From Nitrosarchaeum sp. (GTDB lineage Archaea > Thermoproteota > Nitrososphaeria > Nitrososphaerales > Nitrosopumilaceae), in contig SCUP01000332.1 of assembly GCA_004297665.1 (NCBI GenBank), positions 1-20,514 on the forward strand: DNA of 20,514 bases, given 5' to 3'. Below are positions 1 through 8,105 of the stretch, one piece after another. The position numbers were made by a program, and so were the translations under genes. Positions within the stretch are counted from its first letter, which is position 1. Every line of letters starts with the position of its first letter. A model generated the notes under the pieces. The model did no database searches, was not told the DNA's origin, and saw nothing but the letters and a program-made list of their open reading frames with translations.

Positions 1-233
1 AATCTTATGTTGACAGATACAATAATGAACCAACTTACAAAAAATGGTTTGATGAAAACTATCCTGAGTACTCTTCAATTTATGAAGCAGTTGGTTTAGA
101 TGAACCAAAAACTGAAACCCCACAAGTTGAGAAACCTCAATTTGGAATATGTGGTGCCGGAACCAAATTAATTGATGGAATATGCACTCTTATTGAAATA
201 CCACAAGCCAAACCTTGGTGGAAGTTTTGGTAG
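1..233 (+). CDS. C-terminal part of a secreted or surface protein (5' end outside window)
   Basis: An open frame enters from the left edge (codon phase starts at base 3) and stops at TAG 231-233, giving 76 residues. It begins SYVDRYNNEPTYKKWFDENY and ends KPWWKFW. Near the end is the segment CGAGTKLIDGICTLIE, with two cysteines, after an acidic, proline-containing linker. From memory, this C-terminal pattern recurs in secreted proteins of marine ammonia-oxidising archaea, where it follows a longer extracellular region. The N-terminus, and so any signal peptide or enzymatic domain, is not in the window, and I do not assign a function. T-rich DNA follows the stop and could end transcription. 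Confidence 0.75.
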   Translation, partial: SYVDRYNNEPTYKKWFDENYPEYSSIYEAVGLDEPKTETPQVEKPQFGICGAGTKLIDGICTLIEIPQAKPWWKFW

Positions 234-316
234 TATCTGATTTTATCTTATCATAATCAAAAGTTATTTGAATCTTAGTTTTCTCAAATTTGTGGTTTCT
301 TTTAGAAGATTATGTT

Positions 317-625
317 CTAATTCTCATAGATTTGTCTTTTAATGTCTAATACATGATCGTTGAAAATCTCAATTCCTGCATCAAATAGATTCATTGTATT
401 TTCAACCGTATTGGATTGATTTTCATCTATTCTTTTGTTTGTTAAATACTGACCAGAATCATGAATATATTTTTCAAAGACCATTCCAAAAATACACTCA
501 TGCATGTTTTTAATTTCCCATTTTTCCTTTGTTGAATTTATTAAATTAAAATATTTTGGAATTTGGCTTGTTGCTATTTTCAACAAGTTTTCTAGTTCCA
601 TTTTGTCTTCTGTTTTGAGTCCCAT
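317..625 (-). CDS. Hypothetical protein, 102 residues
   Basis: A 102-residue soluble protein starting at ATG 625 and stopping at TAG 317-319. I do not recognise the family. It is charged and probably helical, begins MGLKTEDKMELENLLKIA, and contains a His/Cys pair in NMHECIFGM. There is no signal peptide or membrane segment. It is convergent with the secreted-protein fragment to its left and diverges from cdvA across a 191-base gap. An AT-rich, TATA-like stretch lies about 20-30 bases upstream of the start (roughly 641-655 on the minus strand), compatible with a leaderless transcript. No competing long frame lies opposite it. Confidence 0.6.
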   Translation of the reverse strand: MGLKTEDKMELENLLKIATSQIPKYFNLINSTKEKWEIKNMHECIFGMVFEKYIHDSGQYLTNKRIDENQSNTVENTMNLFDAGIEIFNDHVLDIKRQIYEN

Positions 626-790
626 GCTTTACGATTAATCTGATTTTATCTCTAAAATTAAGAGTTTTGATTTTACACAGACAATGACTTTTTTCTGAGG
701 CTAATTATTTCATTTTCTAAATTTCTTCTGACCTTGATTGCTGTCAAAATAATCTTACCAAAACTAGTAACCTTTCTCACACTTTGCCGG

Positions 791-798
791 TTATACAA
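791..798 (+). promoter_or_regulatory. TATA box of cdvA
   Basis: The sequence ttatacaa starts 26 bases before the cdvA ATG at 817. That is the spacing expected if archaeal transcription starts at or next to the start codon. No Shine-Dalgarno-like motif lies between, so the message is probably leaderless. This supports ATG 817 as the start. Confidence 0.6.
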
Positions 799-816
799 AT
801 CTCTGAACCTTAAGCC

Positions 817-1653
817 ATGACACATGACGATATCGATATTATCGGTAAAAACGTCAAAGACATGTACGGAACATTCATGGGTAAAGTCATTGGAACCATA
901 ACTGACATTGATGGCAGCATCCAATCAGTAGGCGTTGACTGCGGTTCTCAAGGATTACAGCAAATCCAATATGAGCAATTAGTAGTTCAAGGCAATGTTG
1001 TTATATTCATTCCAAAATGGAGACTGGACTCTCAAAGACTTCTTCGCGAAAAACAACTAACTTTACGTCGTCTAAAAGCCTTGATTGATATTGTTTCTGA
1101 AAACGATGACATGAAAGCAGACGCAGAAATAATTCATGAAAAATACAAGTCAAAACTTGCATCATTAGATGAAGCAGAACAACAAATCAAAGCCAAGCTT
1201 GAAGCAAGATTGACAGAGTTAGATGAACAGATTAAATCCGCAAAGATGTTGCTATTTGATGCCAAAGTACAATACAAGAGCAATGAGATCTCTGATAGTA
1301 CATTTGAGACAGTAAAGACATGCTCTGCAGAACTAATTGAGCATGTTACTCACGAAACTGCAGAAATCTCAAACGTTAAGAGAAGAATTGCAGATCTTGA
1401 TGCCGAAGTACTAAACATAACAGCTCCTCCACAAAAACATCTCCAAGAATCAGCCGTTTCATATCTGGACAATTCTGAATCACAAAAAGTTCAGAGCATA
1501 CTTCCAGAGGCACCTACCGCACCAGTCACATACTCTTCAGCAGTACCCTTTATTGCTGAATCTCTGCCAACAATTCCAGAACCACCCAAACAGGTGAAAC
1601 CAGCAACATCTAACAACGAAGACGATTGGCTTGCCAGAATGGAAGCACAATAA
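817..1653 (+). CDS. cdvA: Cell division protein CdvA (PRC-barrel and coiled coil)
   Basis: CdvA is the archaea-specific membrane- and DNA-associated scaffold that recruits the ESCRT-III homologue CdvB to the division site. The 278 residues show the CdvA layout. Residues about 8-70 form a PRC-barrel-like beta domain (KNVKDMYGTFMGKVIGTITD). Residues 75-200 are a long charged coiled coil. Residues 200-262 are a Pro/Ser/Thr-rich linker. A short conserved tail follows (EDDWLARMEAQ, Trp271) of the kind expected to contact CdvB. Length fits the family. cdvB and cdvC are not adjacent; in crenarchaea the three are clustered, while in thaumarchaea they are dispersed. The next gene, acetyl-CoA synthetase, has its own TATA-like element. 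The family call is secure from architecture; the role of the tail is inferred. Confidence 0.88.
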   Translation: MTHDDIDIIGKNVKDMYGTFMGKVIGTITDIDGSIQSVGVDCGSQGLQQIQYEQLVVQGNVVIFIPKWRLDSQRLLREKQLTLRRLKALIDIVSENDDMKADAEIIHEKYKSKLASLDEAEQQIKAKLEARLTELDEQIKSAKMLLFDAKVQYKSNEISDSTFETVKTCSAELIEHVTHETAEISNVKRRIADLDAEVLNITAPPQKHLQESAVSYLDNSESQKVQSILPEAPTAPVTYSSAVPFIAESLPTIPEPPKQVKPATSNNEDDWLARMEAQ

Positions 1654-1677
1654 TTTTTTTAACTTATTTTTTCTTTA
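1654..1677 (+). terminator. T-rich putative terminator after cdvA
   Basis: Two runs of six or more T directly follow the cdvA stop. Archaeal RNA polymerase terminates at such T tracts without needing a hairpin, and none is visible here. Confidence 0.4.
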
Positions 1678-1710
1678 ACATTTACAAGTCTGACGCTCTA
1701 CACAATTTTG

Positions 1711-3624
1711 ATGTCAGAGATTAATCTCGGCCTTGGAAATAATGACACCATAACTAGAAAGGAAGCCGAATCTGATTTTATCGCTTTTTGGGAAAAACAA
1801 GCAAAAAATCTCTCTTGGTTTTCAACTTGGGAAAAAGCACTAGACTGGAATCCTCCTTTTGCTAAATGGTTTGTAGGTGGTACAATTAATGCCTCATACA
1901 ATACACTGGATATTCACCAAAACAAGGCCGACAAACCTGCAATTTTGTGGGAGGGCGAGAATGGAGAATCCAGAATTCTCACCTACAAAGACATGTGGAT
2001 TCAGGTTCAAAAGTTTGCAAATATCCTCAAATCACTTGGTGTTCAAAAAGGCGACAGAATAACTATCTATCTTCCAATGATTCCAGAACTACCAATATCG
2101 ATGCTTGCATGTGCTAGAATTGGAGCAATACATACTGTGATATTTTCTGGATTTAGTGCTGCCGCAATTAAAGACAGAATATACGATTCAAAATCAAAAA
2201 TTGTGATCACTGCTGATGGTGGATATAGACGCGGTAATATAATAAAACTCAAGGAAGTAATTGATGAATCCATCAAAGATTTTGATTTTGTTCAAAATGT
2301 TATTGTAATAAAAAGAGCAAAGAACAAAATCAATTTGTCTTCAAAAGACATACTTTGGAATGAGCTAATGCATAATGTCTCTGATATTTGTATTGCAGAA
2401 AAATTAGATAGCACTCATCCTCTTTACATTTTGTATACTTCGGGAACAACAGGAAAACCAAAAGGAGTATTACATGGAACAGGTGGTTATCTGACACATT
2501 TGTATTCCACATTCAAGTGGGCATTTGACATTAAAGACTCCGATGTATTTTTTTGTACAGCTGATATTGGATGGGTTACAGGTCACAGCTATGTAGTTTA
2601 TGGTCCGTTGCTACATGGTGCAACTGAAGTAATGTATGAAGGCGCACCAGATTTTCCTGATGCATCACGAATGTGGGAAATCATTCAAAAATACAAAGTT
2701 ACAATTTTTTACACTACTCCAACGGCATTACGAATGTTTATGAAATTTGGCGATGAACTTCCAAGTTCATTTGATCTTTCAACTCTTAGGTTATTGGGAA
2801 GCGTAGGTGAGCCAATCAATCCTGAAGTGTGGAAATGGTATTTTAAAATAATTGGAAAAGAAAAATGTCCAGTAATTGATACCTGGTGGCAAACTGAAAC
2901 TGGTGGTATGATGATCTCTGCTTTGCCTGGATTAGAAACAATTCCACTAAAACCTGGTTCTGGGACTAGACCTATTCCTGGATTAGATATTTCAGTAGTA
3001 GATGAAGCTGGAAACAACATTCCTCCAAACACCAAAGGTTATCTTGTGATCAAAAATCCTTGGCCCGGAATGTTCTTGACTCTCTGGGGTGATGATGAGA
3101 AATACCGTGATGTGTATTGGTCAAAATACAAAAACTGTTACTATCCTGGCGATTATGCTCTAAAAGATACCGATGGATATTTTTGGTTACTGGGCAGAGC
3201 AGATGACGTCCTCAAAGTATCTGGTCATAGAATAGGAACTGCAGAAATTGAAAGCTGTATTGTCTCTCATCATGATGTAGCAGAATCAGCTGTCTGTGGG
3301 ATTCCAGATGAAATAAAAGGTGAGGCAATTATTGCATTTGTAGTTTTAAAACAAAATACAATCAAAGACACTCTAATTTTAGAAAAAGAACTCTTGATAA
3401 AAATAAGAAATGATATAGGTGCAATAGCTACTCCAAAGCAAATCTATTTTGTAACAAAATTACCAAAAACTCGTAGCGGTAAAATCATGCGACGACTGCT
3501 AAAATCAATAGCTAATAGCGAAACTATTGGTGACACTAGTACTTTGGAAGATGGTGCAGCTATATCTGAAATTCAATTAGCATTTAAAGAATTACAAAAA
3601 TCAATCCAAACAAAATCTGATTAA
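1711..3624 (+). CDS. acs: AMP-forming acetyl-CoA synthetase
   Basis: Activates acetate with ATP and CoA to acetyl-CoA, AMP and pyrophosphate. The 637-residue protein has full bacterial Acs length. The ATP-binding loop is YTSGTTGKPKG (242-252). The adenylate/acyl region TWWQTETGG is at 391-399, the hinge GRADDVLKVSGHRIG at 495-509, and the catalytic lysine K591 sits in PKTRSGKIMRR, the site acetylated by protein acetyltransferases in many Acs enzymes. The small acyl pocket of the Salmonella enzyme is kept: V289-T290, V365 and W393. This indicates acetate or propionate rather than a larger or hydroxylated acid. I chose ATG 1711 over the TTG three bases earlier because tttaca (1681-1686) is about 30 bases upstream. 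It is unlike the ADP-forming synthetases of the thaumarchaeal 3-hydroxypropionate/4-hydroxybutyrate cycle, so acetate salvage is the likely role. Confidence 0.9.
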   Translation: MSEINLGLGNNDTITRKEAESDFIAFWEKQAKNLSWFSTWEKALDWNPPFAKWFVGGTINASYNTLDIHQNKADKPAILWEGENGESRILTYKDMWIQVQKFANILKSLGVQKGDRITIYLPMIPELPISMLACARIGAIHTVIFSGFSAAAIKDRIYDSKSKIVITADGGYRRGNIIKLKEVIDESIKDFDFVQNVIVIKRAKNKINLSSKDILWNELMHNVSDICIAEKLDSTHPLYILYTSGTTGKPKGVLHGTGGYLTHLYSTFKWAFDIKDSDVFFCTADIGWVTGHSYVVYGPLLHGATEVMYEGAPDFPDASRMWEIIQKYKVTIFYTTPTALRMFMKFGDELPSSFDLSTLRLLGSVGEPINPEVWKWYFKIIGKEKCPVIDTWWQTETGGMMISALPGLETIPLKPGSGTRPIPGLDISVVDEAGNNIPPNTKGYLVIKNPWPGMFLTLWGDDEKYRDVYWSKYKNCYYPGDYALKDTDGYFWLLGRADDVLKVSGHRIGTAEIESCIVSHHDVAESAVCGIPDEIKGEAIIAFVVLKQNTIKDTLILEKELLIKIRNDIGAIATPKQIYFVTKLPKTRSGKIMRRLLKSIANSETIGDTSTLEDGAAISEIQLAFKELQKSIQTKSD

Positions 3625-3649
3625 TATCAAGTTATTTTTATTATGTTTT

Positions 3650-4186
3650 CTATTTGATGTTTTTTAATCCTTTTAAATCAGTTGTTAATAACATATCAAA
3701 CATTTTCTTTAATCCGTCATATTCTGACTTGGAATTCTCATCTAGTTTTTTATATTCATTATTTTTAATTTCATCTAGTTTGTTTTTAGCTTCGCTGAAA
3801 AACTTTTCAAATTCCTCAATTTTAGCATTACTCATTTCTGTAAGATCAAAAATTACAGTATTACTTCCAAGCAGATTTTGCTTTTCATCATAAAGACTTG
3901 TTGCATGTAACAAGCCTGGAAATGTGCTGCCATCTTGTTTTTTAAACGTAATTTTCCTATCTGATACATTTCCTGTTTCAAACCATGTTTTCAATGAATC
4001 ATTCATGCTTTCCCATGACTCTTTTGGTACGTGCTCAAATACTGACTTGCCTAAAATCTCTGATTTTGCATATCCAATCTTATTAGCATAAGTAGAATTA
4101 CAATCCAGAATGATTCCAATAGAGTTGATTCGTCTCCACATGATTGGTGCATCTTTGAGAATTTTCCTTGCATCTGTCTGTTGCAT
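3650..4186 (-). CDS. Stand-alone PAS-domain protein
   Basis: A 178-residue soluble protein. Residues about 13-118 form one PAS domain: the IILDCNSTYANKIGYAKSEI helix region, GKSVFEHVP, and the later strands ITFKKQDGSTFPGLLHATSL and GSNTVIFDLTEM. Residues 119-178 are a charged, probably coiled-coil tail. No histidine kinase, GGDEF or DNA-binding domain is attached. It could bind a ligand or cofactor and signal through dimerisation or a partner, but the ligand is not visible. An AT-rich TATA-like stretch (about 4210-4217, minus strand) sits some 27 bases before the ATG. It lies downstream of fen1 on the same strand with 38 bases between them and appears to have its own promoter. Confidence 0.75.
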   Translation of the reverse strand: MQQTDARKILKDAPIMWRRINSIGIILDCNSTYANKIGYAKSEILGKSVFEHVPKESWESMNDSLKTWFETGNVSDRKITFKKQDGSTFPGLLHATSLYDEKQNLLGSNTVIFDLTEMSNAKIEEFEKFFSEAKNKLDEIKNNEYKKLDENSKSEYDGLKKMFDMLLTTDLKGLKNIK

Positions 4187-4224
4187 TTTTTATTTCACAT
4201 TTGACTTGTTATTAAATTCAAATC

Positions 4225-5250
4225 TTATTGAAACCACTGATCTAAATTGTGGCTCTTTTTTTCCAGCGCTTTTTTAAGTCGATTCAATGATGATTGTACC
4301 CTATCTTCTGAAAAACTTCTTTCCTTGACTAGATAATTGATCATTCCTTCATAATCTACATTCCCAAACACTATCTCATCTACATCTGCCACAACTGGAT
4401 TGAGAAATATTTTCCGTATTTGCTCATAATCAATTTCCTGTAATTGTTCTTGAATTTGTGGTATGTCCTCCAATCGTAAATGTTGCTTGATCATTTTCAA
4501 TGCAGTTTTTGGTCCTATCCTATCAAAACCATTTGGATTAAAATCAGTGCCAATTAAGATTCCAATATCCACCAGCTGTTCTCTTGTAATTCCCAATGAA
4601 TCTAGTGTTTTTTGTGTTTCAATTATTTCTGGCTCAATTTCCACATATGTATTTCTGTTAGGAATTTTTCTTCTTCCACTGTTTGTAAAATTCCTTATCA
4701 GTCTTTTTGCTCCACATAATATTGAATCAAAATCTTGGCTTGCTGATGCATATGCTTGTCCTGTATTTGTCAGATGAGCTGCAGTTGCTTCTCCCTCAGA
4801 AGGTGCGTCAATGTATGGAATTCCAAAATAAGATAAAATTTGTTTTGACTCATTAACCATGCCGTCTTTCATACTAGTTGTTTGCTGTGCAAATTTTCTT
4901 GCATCTTCCATGTTTCCTTCTGCAATTGCCTTTTCATATTTCACAGTAGCATCTTTTTTGATTTGTTTTCTTCTCTCAATTTCCGCAGTTTTCAGTGACG
5001 GTGGTTTTCCATCAAATACGTACACTGGTTTTATTCCTAACGACAGGAAATTGATATTTCTGTAAAGTAATCCACTAAGATGACTGGTAATCCTGCCTTC
5101 CGAATCTGATAATTGTAATCCATCAGGACCTCTTATGCTTGCTAGGAATTGGTAAATTGCATTATAGGCGTCAACTGCTATGATTTTTGACGAAAATGCT
5201 TCTAGTGTTGTCTTTTCTCTAACTACTAGTTCTTTTAGATTTAATCCCAT
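4225..5250 (-). CDS. fen: Flap endonuclease 1 (FEN1/XPG family)
   Basis: Structure-specific 5' flap nuclease that trims displaced strands during Okazaki-fragment maturation and base-excision repair, acting with the PCNA clamp. The 341-residue length is standard for archaeal FEN1. The two-metal carboxylates are present: D27 (VDAYNA), D80 (VFDGKPP), E152 and E154 (PSEGEA), D173 and D175 (SQDFDS) and D236 (GTDFNP). They are followed by a helix-hairpin-helix region around [13 protein letters not shown]. The C-terminus ends NLDQWFQ, a PCNA-interacting box. The usual leading glutamine is replaced by serine (SHNLDQWF), which may alter clamp binding. The start at 5250 gives the canonical MGLNLKELV opening. 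A TATA-like element lies at about 5264-5273. Confidence 0.93.
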   Translation of the reverse strand: MGLNLKELVVREKTTLEAFSSKIIAVDAYNAIYQFLASIRGPDGLQLSDSEGRITSHLSGLLYRNINFLSLGIKPVYVFDGKPPSLKTAEIERRKQIKKDATVKYEKAIAEGNMEDARKFAQQTTSMKDGMVNESKQILSYFGIPYIDAPSEGEATAAHLTNTGQAYASASQDFDSILCGAKRLIRNFTNSGRRKIPNRNTYVEIEPEIIETQKTLDSLGITREQLVDIGILIGTDFNPNGFDRIGPKTALKMIKQHLRLEDIPQIQEQLQEIDYEQIRKIFLNPVVADVDEIVFGNVDYEGMINYLVKERSFSEDRVQSSLNRLKKALEKKSHNLDQWFQ

Positions 5251-5351
5251 TGTTTGTTATTGATTTTTTATGCTATTTTGTGTTTATCTTTTGAATTATG
5301 ACTACTTGTGACTATTTCAGATATGCTTGGTGTTATTTTGATTGCAATTAG

Positions 5352-5359
5352 TTATATAA
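5352..5359 (+). promoter_or_regulatory. TATA box of the 87-residue gene
   Basis: The sequence ttatataa lies 27-30 bases before ATG 5382 and is one of the clearest archaeal TATA elements in the window. No ribosome-binding site follows, implying a leaderless message. Confidence 0.65.
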
Positions 5360-5381
5360 AAAATAAAAATCACATCAAACA

Positions 5382-5645
5382 ATGAAAACTCTGAATCTAC
5401 CTTCAAATTTAAAAGATAAAATATATCAAATAAAGGTAAATTCTCAAAATGATTTTTCAAAAATTGTTTCTTATTTTCCTTTATCTGCAGATGAAAAACA
5501 ACTAATTGTTACTTTGATGAATAATTCAAAATCCTTTGATGGGTTTTCTTCTATTTTTTCTGATCATATCTCTGAGCAAGAATGGGATAAATCAAAAGCG
5601 CAGATAATTAAGCGCTTTCAAGATGAATTATTTGATATAGACTAA
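5382..5645 (+). CDS. Hypothetical protein, 87 residues
   Basis: A small soluble protein that I cannot assign to a family. It begins MKTLNLPSNLKDKIYQIKV and is predicted helical, with hydrophobic residues spaced for a small helical bundle (FSKIVSYFPLSADEKQLIV; EQEWDKSKAQIIKRF). There are no cysteines and no signal peptide. The strong TATA box at 5352-5359 supports both the gene and the ATG start. It diverges from fen1, sharing a 131-base intergenic region, and precedes tRNA-Ser by 66 bases, but the tRNA has its own TATA element. Function is unknown. Confidence 0.65.
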   Translation: MKTLNLPSNLKDKIYQIKVNSQNDFSKIVSYFPLSADEKQLIVTLMNNSKSFDGFSSIFSDHISEQEWDKSKAQIIKRFQDELFDID

Positions 5646-5682
5646 TTTTATCCAAAATCATTTGTTTTAGTTCTGATTTGCT

Positions 5683-5690
5683 TTATTATG
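5683..5690 (+). promoter_or_regulatory. TATA box of tRNA-Ser
   Basis: The sequence tttattat is 22-29 bases before the first base of the tRNA (5712), matching archaeal tRNA promoter spacing. Confidence 0.5.
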
Positions 5691-5711
5691 TGGGTGCTTC
5701 TAAGATTTCTT

Positions 5712-5793
5712 GCCAGGTTAGCCAAGTGGTACGGCGGCCGTCTCGAAAACGGCTACGCGCAAGCGTGCAGGGGCTCGAATCCCTTACCTGGCG
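5712..5793 (+). tRNA. tRNA-Ser, anticodon CGA
   Basis: An 82-nucleotide class II tRNA reading UCG serine codons. The acceptor stem pairs 5712-5718 (GCCAGGT) with 5786-5792 (ACCTGGC), followed by discriminator G5793. The anticodon stem pairs 5737-5741 with 5749-5753 around the loop ctcgaaa, giving anticodon CGA at 5744-5746. A long variable arm at about 5754-5768 (cgcgcaagcgtg) confirms the serine type. The T arm is 5769-5785, with one G-T wobble and C rather than T as the first loop base. There is no intron and CCA is not encoded. The gene ends only two bases before the convergent stop codon of the membrane-protein gene. Confidence 0.96.
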
Positions 5794-5795
5794 CT

Positions 5796-5818
5796 CTAGG
5801 ATTTTGATTCTTTTTCCC
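5796..5818 (+). terminator. T-rich putative terminator of tRNA-Ser
   Basis: Short T runs (gattttg, tcttttt) follow the mature tRNA end. They lie inside the 3' end of the gene on the opposite strand, so the tRNA precursor would overlap that coding region in antisense. Confidence 0.35.
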
Positions 5819-6329
5819 GCAATGAATTATAATCCAACATTATTTTTGGAAGTTTGTCGTCTGGATTTGGTACTATTCCATATTTTTGACAATACAGAAA
5901 ATAATTTGGCCAATTTTTTCTAGCTGTCTGATTAAAATCCTCCCCTACCATATGATCATACCAATTAATTATTGTCAAACCGTAAGCAAAAAATCTGCTG
6001 AGATATTTGGCAATTCCTGTAGGGATTTTTTTGTGTATGTCTAGAAATGCAATTTGATCTATGGTATTCAAATAATCATTTGCATATCTTTGACAATCTT
6101 CCGTAGTTTTAAGAATTGAATTTTTGTCTAATCTGTTTGTAAGATCCTCATGGAATCCTCGTAATAGCTGAGAATATGTTGCTTTTGTATTCTCTCTCAC
6201 ACTTTTCCAAGTTATTAATAATGTGATTACAAAAATTGTAGCAGTGACAGAGCTAATAATTATTGCAAGCATCGAAGGTTCGATCTTTTGTGTTGCCTGT
6301 AAAAATATGCCTACAAGATTTAGAAACAT
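5796..6329 (-). CDS. Hypothetical one-pass membrane protein
   Basis: A 177-residue protein of unknown function. Residues about 18-42 form one strong membrane helix (SMLAIIISSVTATIFVITLL). A basic, soluble region of about 135 residues follows, rich in aromatic residues, with WYDHMVGEDF and NWPNYFLYCQKYG in its second half. The positive residues after the helix suggest that the soluble part is cytoplasmic. Eukaryotic and bacterial proteins of similar layout exist, but I cannot name a family with confidence. The start at 6329 has a TATA-like tattataata about 26 bases upstream (6351-6360). It shares a 142-base divergent region with the large secreted-protein gene and is convergent with tRNA-Ser. 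Confidence 0.65.
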   Translation of the reverse strand: MFLNLVGIFLQATQKIEPSMLAIIISSVTATIFVITLLITWKSVRENTKATYSQLLRGFHEDLTNRLDKNSILKTTEDCQRYANDYLNTIDQIAFLDIHKKIPTGIAKYLSRFFAYGLTIINWYDHMVGEDFNQTARKNWPNYFLYCQKYGIVPNPDDKLPKIMLDYNSLREKESKS

Positions 6330-6471
6330 ATTGTTAATTATTTAATCACTTATTATAATATTTGAGACATGTTTGAAATAAACTAGACTACATTATATTG
6401 CATCTTTGCCTTCATTTGCGATTGAAAAGTTGAAATTATCAATGATTTTTGTAGATATTACGTTACAAAAA

Positions 6472-8070
6472 ATGACATCAAAATTATGGTTATTTTACAT
6501 AATACTGGCACTTACAATCTCTTTTCCGCTATCTTTTGCCCAGCATCATGGTGGTCAACAAGCTCCGCCAATTAGTTTCGGAACGGGAGAAGTAACTGTA
6601 AGTACATCCTTAACTCCAGCAGATTTTACTCCTGGAAAGTATTCTGACGCAAATCTAAAAATCCGATTTTTTGATATTATGACTAATATGAATATCGAAA
6701 GTGTTAGTTATAGAATCCAAATATTTTATGGCACACAATTGGTTGCAAATCAAATGTTTTTTGATAAAGACGGAGAGCTAGATATCAAAATACAACCCAA
6801 ATTAGGATGTCAGCAAGAAGAACTATGGAAATGTACAAAATATTATGGAGATGTTGATCCAATTGTACCAAATGCTTTAGCTTCAACATCTTCTAGCATA
6901 CCTGTGATTTCTGGACCCGTGTTTGTTAATGATGGGCAATACACTGTAAAAACTGACATAATAGGGGCAAAAAATCCAAAAACTCAAACTACCCAGGATA
7001 TCCACTTTGAAACTATTGTAATCATACCTAACGAACAACAATTTAAGATGAGTGCATCTGGTACTGAATATTCTATTTCTGCAAAAAATTTCCAAAAACC
7101 AATTACAAAATTACACTATGATGAATCTTCCAAGTCAATAATCTTTGAAATTCCTTTTGATTGGACACATGTTGAACACATAGATTTTGTGAAAAATTAT
7201 TTTGAGATCCCAAAAAATTTCTTACCATTTCAACATGTGAACAGTTTTTTTGGTAAAGTTAATGATGTTTTAATTCTTCCAAAAGATTTGCATTATGATC
7301 AATACTCAAGCAAAAATACTAACATAATCCATTTTATGATTAATAATGACGAGCTAAAACAATTCAAAAACTCTGATTCTAAACTAAACGTTGCAATTAC
7401 TCCTGAATCTCAATCATCAATAGTGTCTGAAGAACTTTTCTTTGATAATGGATTTAAGGCTCTTGCCTCTTATGATTCTAGATATTCTAAAAGCAAGGAT
7501 TTTCTTTTTTCTGTTGTATTTTTTGATTCTAAAGGGAATCTGGCCACTGATATTCGATACGGATATGGTCTAAAGGATCCATCTGGAAAAGAAATTGTAA
7601 ACACTGGTGGAAATCCGAATAATTTGGGAATTGCTTTGCCAAATGGCATTGATACAAGAATACTTGATGCTTCTCTAGAAGGCAAGTATTCGATGCAAAT
7701 AGTGCTGTTAGGAATTGGAAATGACGACTTTGAAAAACCTCTTTTTAAAAAATTTGAAATTGAAATGGTAAAATCTGAAATGCCAAAACCTGTGATTCCT
7801 GCATCTGCCATTCCTAGTTGGATTAAAAACAATGCTGATTGGTGGGCAGATGGCTCAATTGACGATGATTCATTTATTCAAGGAATCCAATTTTTAATCA
7901 AAGAAAAGATAATCAGTGTTCCATCTACTCAAAACTCCGGAACTGGTTCAAATGAGATTCCTAGTTGGATTAAAAACAATGCTGGTTGGTGGGCAGATGG
8001 CTCAATTGACGATGATTCATTTATTCAAGGAATCCAATTTTTAATCAAAGAAGGCCTAATCAATCCTTAA
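6472..8070 (+). CDS. Large secreted protein with C-terminal tandem repeats
   Basis: From ATG 6472 the protein has 532 residues and a classic signal peptide (KLWLFYIILALTISFPLSFA, cleavage probably before QHH). The in-frame ATG at 6442 and TTG at 6406 would add a polar stretch before the signal, so I prefer 6472. A TATA-like cattatattg (6391-6400) would then leave a leader of about 50 bases. The middle is beta-rich, with no recognisable catalytic motif, and holds one Cys pair in LGCQQEELWKC. The end carries two copies of a 32-residue module (IPSWIKNNA, WWADGSIDDDSF, IQGIQFLIKE). This module is common at the ends of extracellular thaumarchaeal proteins. It is probably a surface or periplasm-like protein; the ligand is unknown. 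Confidence 0.8.
   Translation: MTSKLWLFYIILALTISFPLSFAQHHGGQQAPPISFGTGEVTVSTSLTPADFTPGKYSDANLKIRFFDIMTNMNIESVSYRIQIFYGTQLVANQMFFDKDGELDIKIQPKLGCQQEELWKCTKYYGDVDPIVPNALASTSSSIPVISGPVFVNDGQYTVKTDIIGAKNPKTQTTQDIHFETIVIIPNEQQFKMSASGTEYSISAKNFQKPITKLHYDESSKSIIFEIPFDWTHVEHIDFVKNYFEIPKNFLPFQHVNSFFGKVNDVLILPKDLHYDQYSSKNTNIIHFMINNDELKQFKNSDSKLNVAITPESQSSIVSEELFFDNGFKALASYDSRYSKSKDFLFSVVFFDSKGNLATDIRYGYGLKDPSGKEIVNTGGNPNNLGIALPNGIDTRILDASLEGKYSMQIVLLGIGNDDFEKPLFKKFEIEMVKSEMPKPVIPASAIPSWIKNNADWWADGSIDDDSFIQGIQFLIKEKIISVPSTQNSGTGSNEIPSWIKNNAGWWADGSIDDDSFIQGIQFLIKEGLINP
7810..7905 (+). repeat. C-terminal module repeat, copy 1 (96 bp)
   Basis: Encodes one 32-residue WWADG module. Aligned base by base with 7957-8052, it differs at a single position (gctgattgg against gctggttgg, Asp to Gly). 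Synonymous sites are identical too. Confidence 0.95.
7957..8052 (+). repeat. C-terminal module repeat, copy 2 (96 bp)
   Basis: Second copy of the module, offset 147 bases from the first and separated by a linker encoding KIISVPSTQNSGTGSNE. It matches copy 1 at 95 of 96 bases, implying recent duplication or ongoing gene conversion. Confidence 0.95.
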
Positions 8071-8105
8071 AGTTGAATTAGTATTTTTGAATAAAAACCT
8101 AAATT

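Noticed and set aside
673..924. 83-residue minus-strand frame
   Set aside because: It overlaps the cdvA promoter and the first third of the convincing cdvA frame and shows no domain pattern; treated as a shadow.
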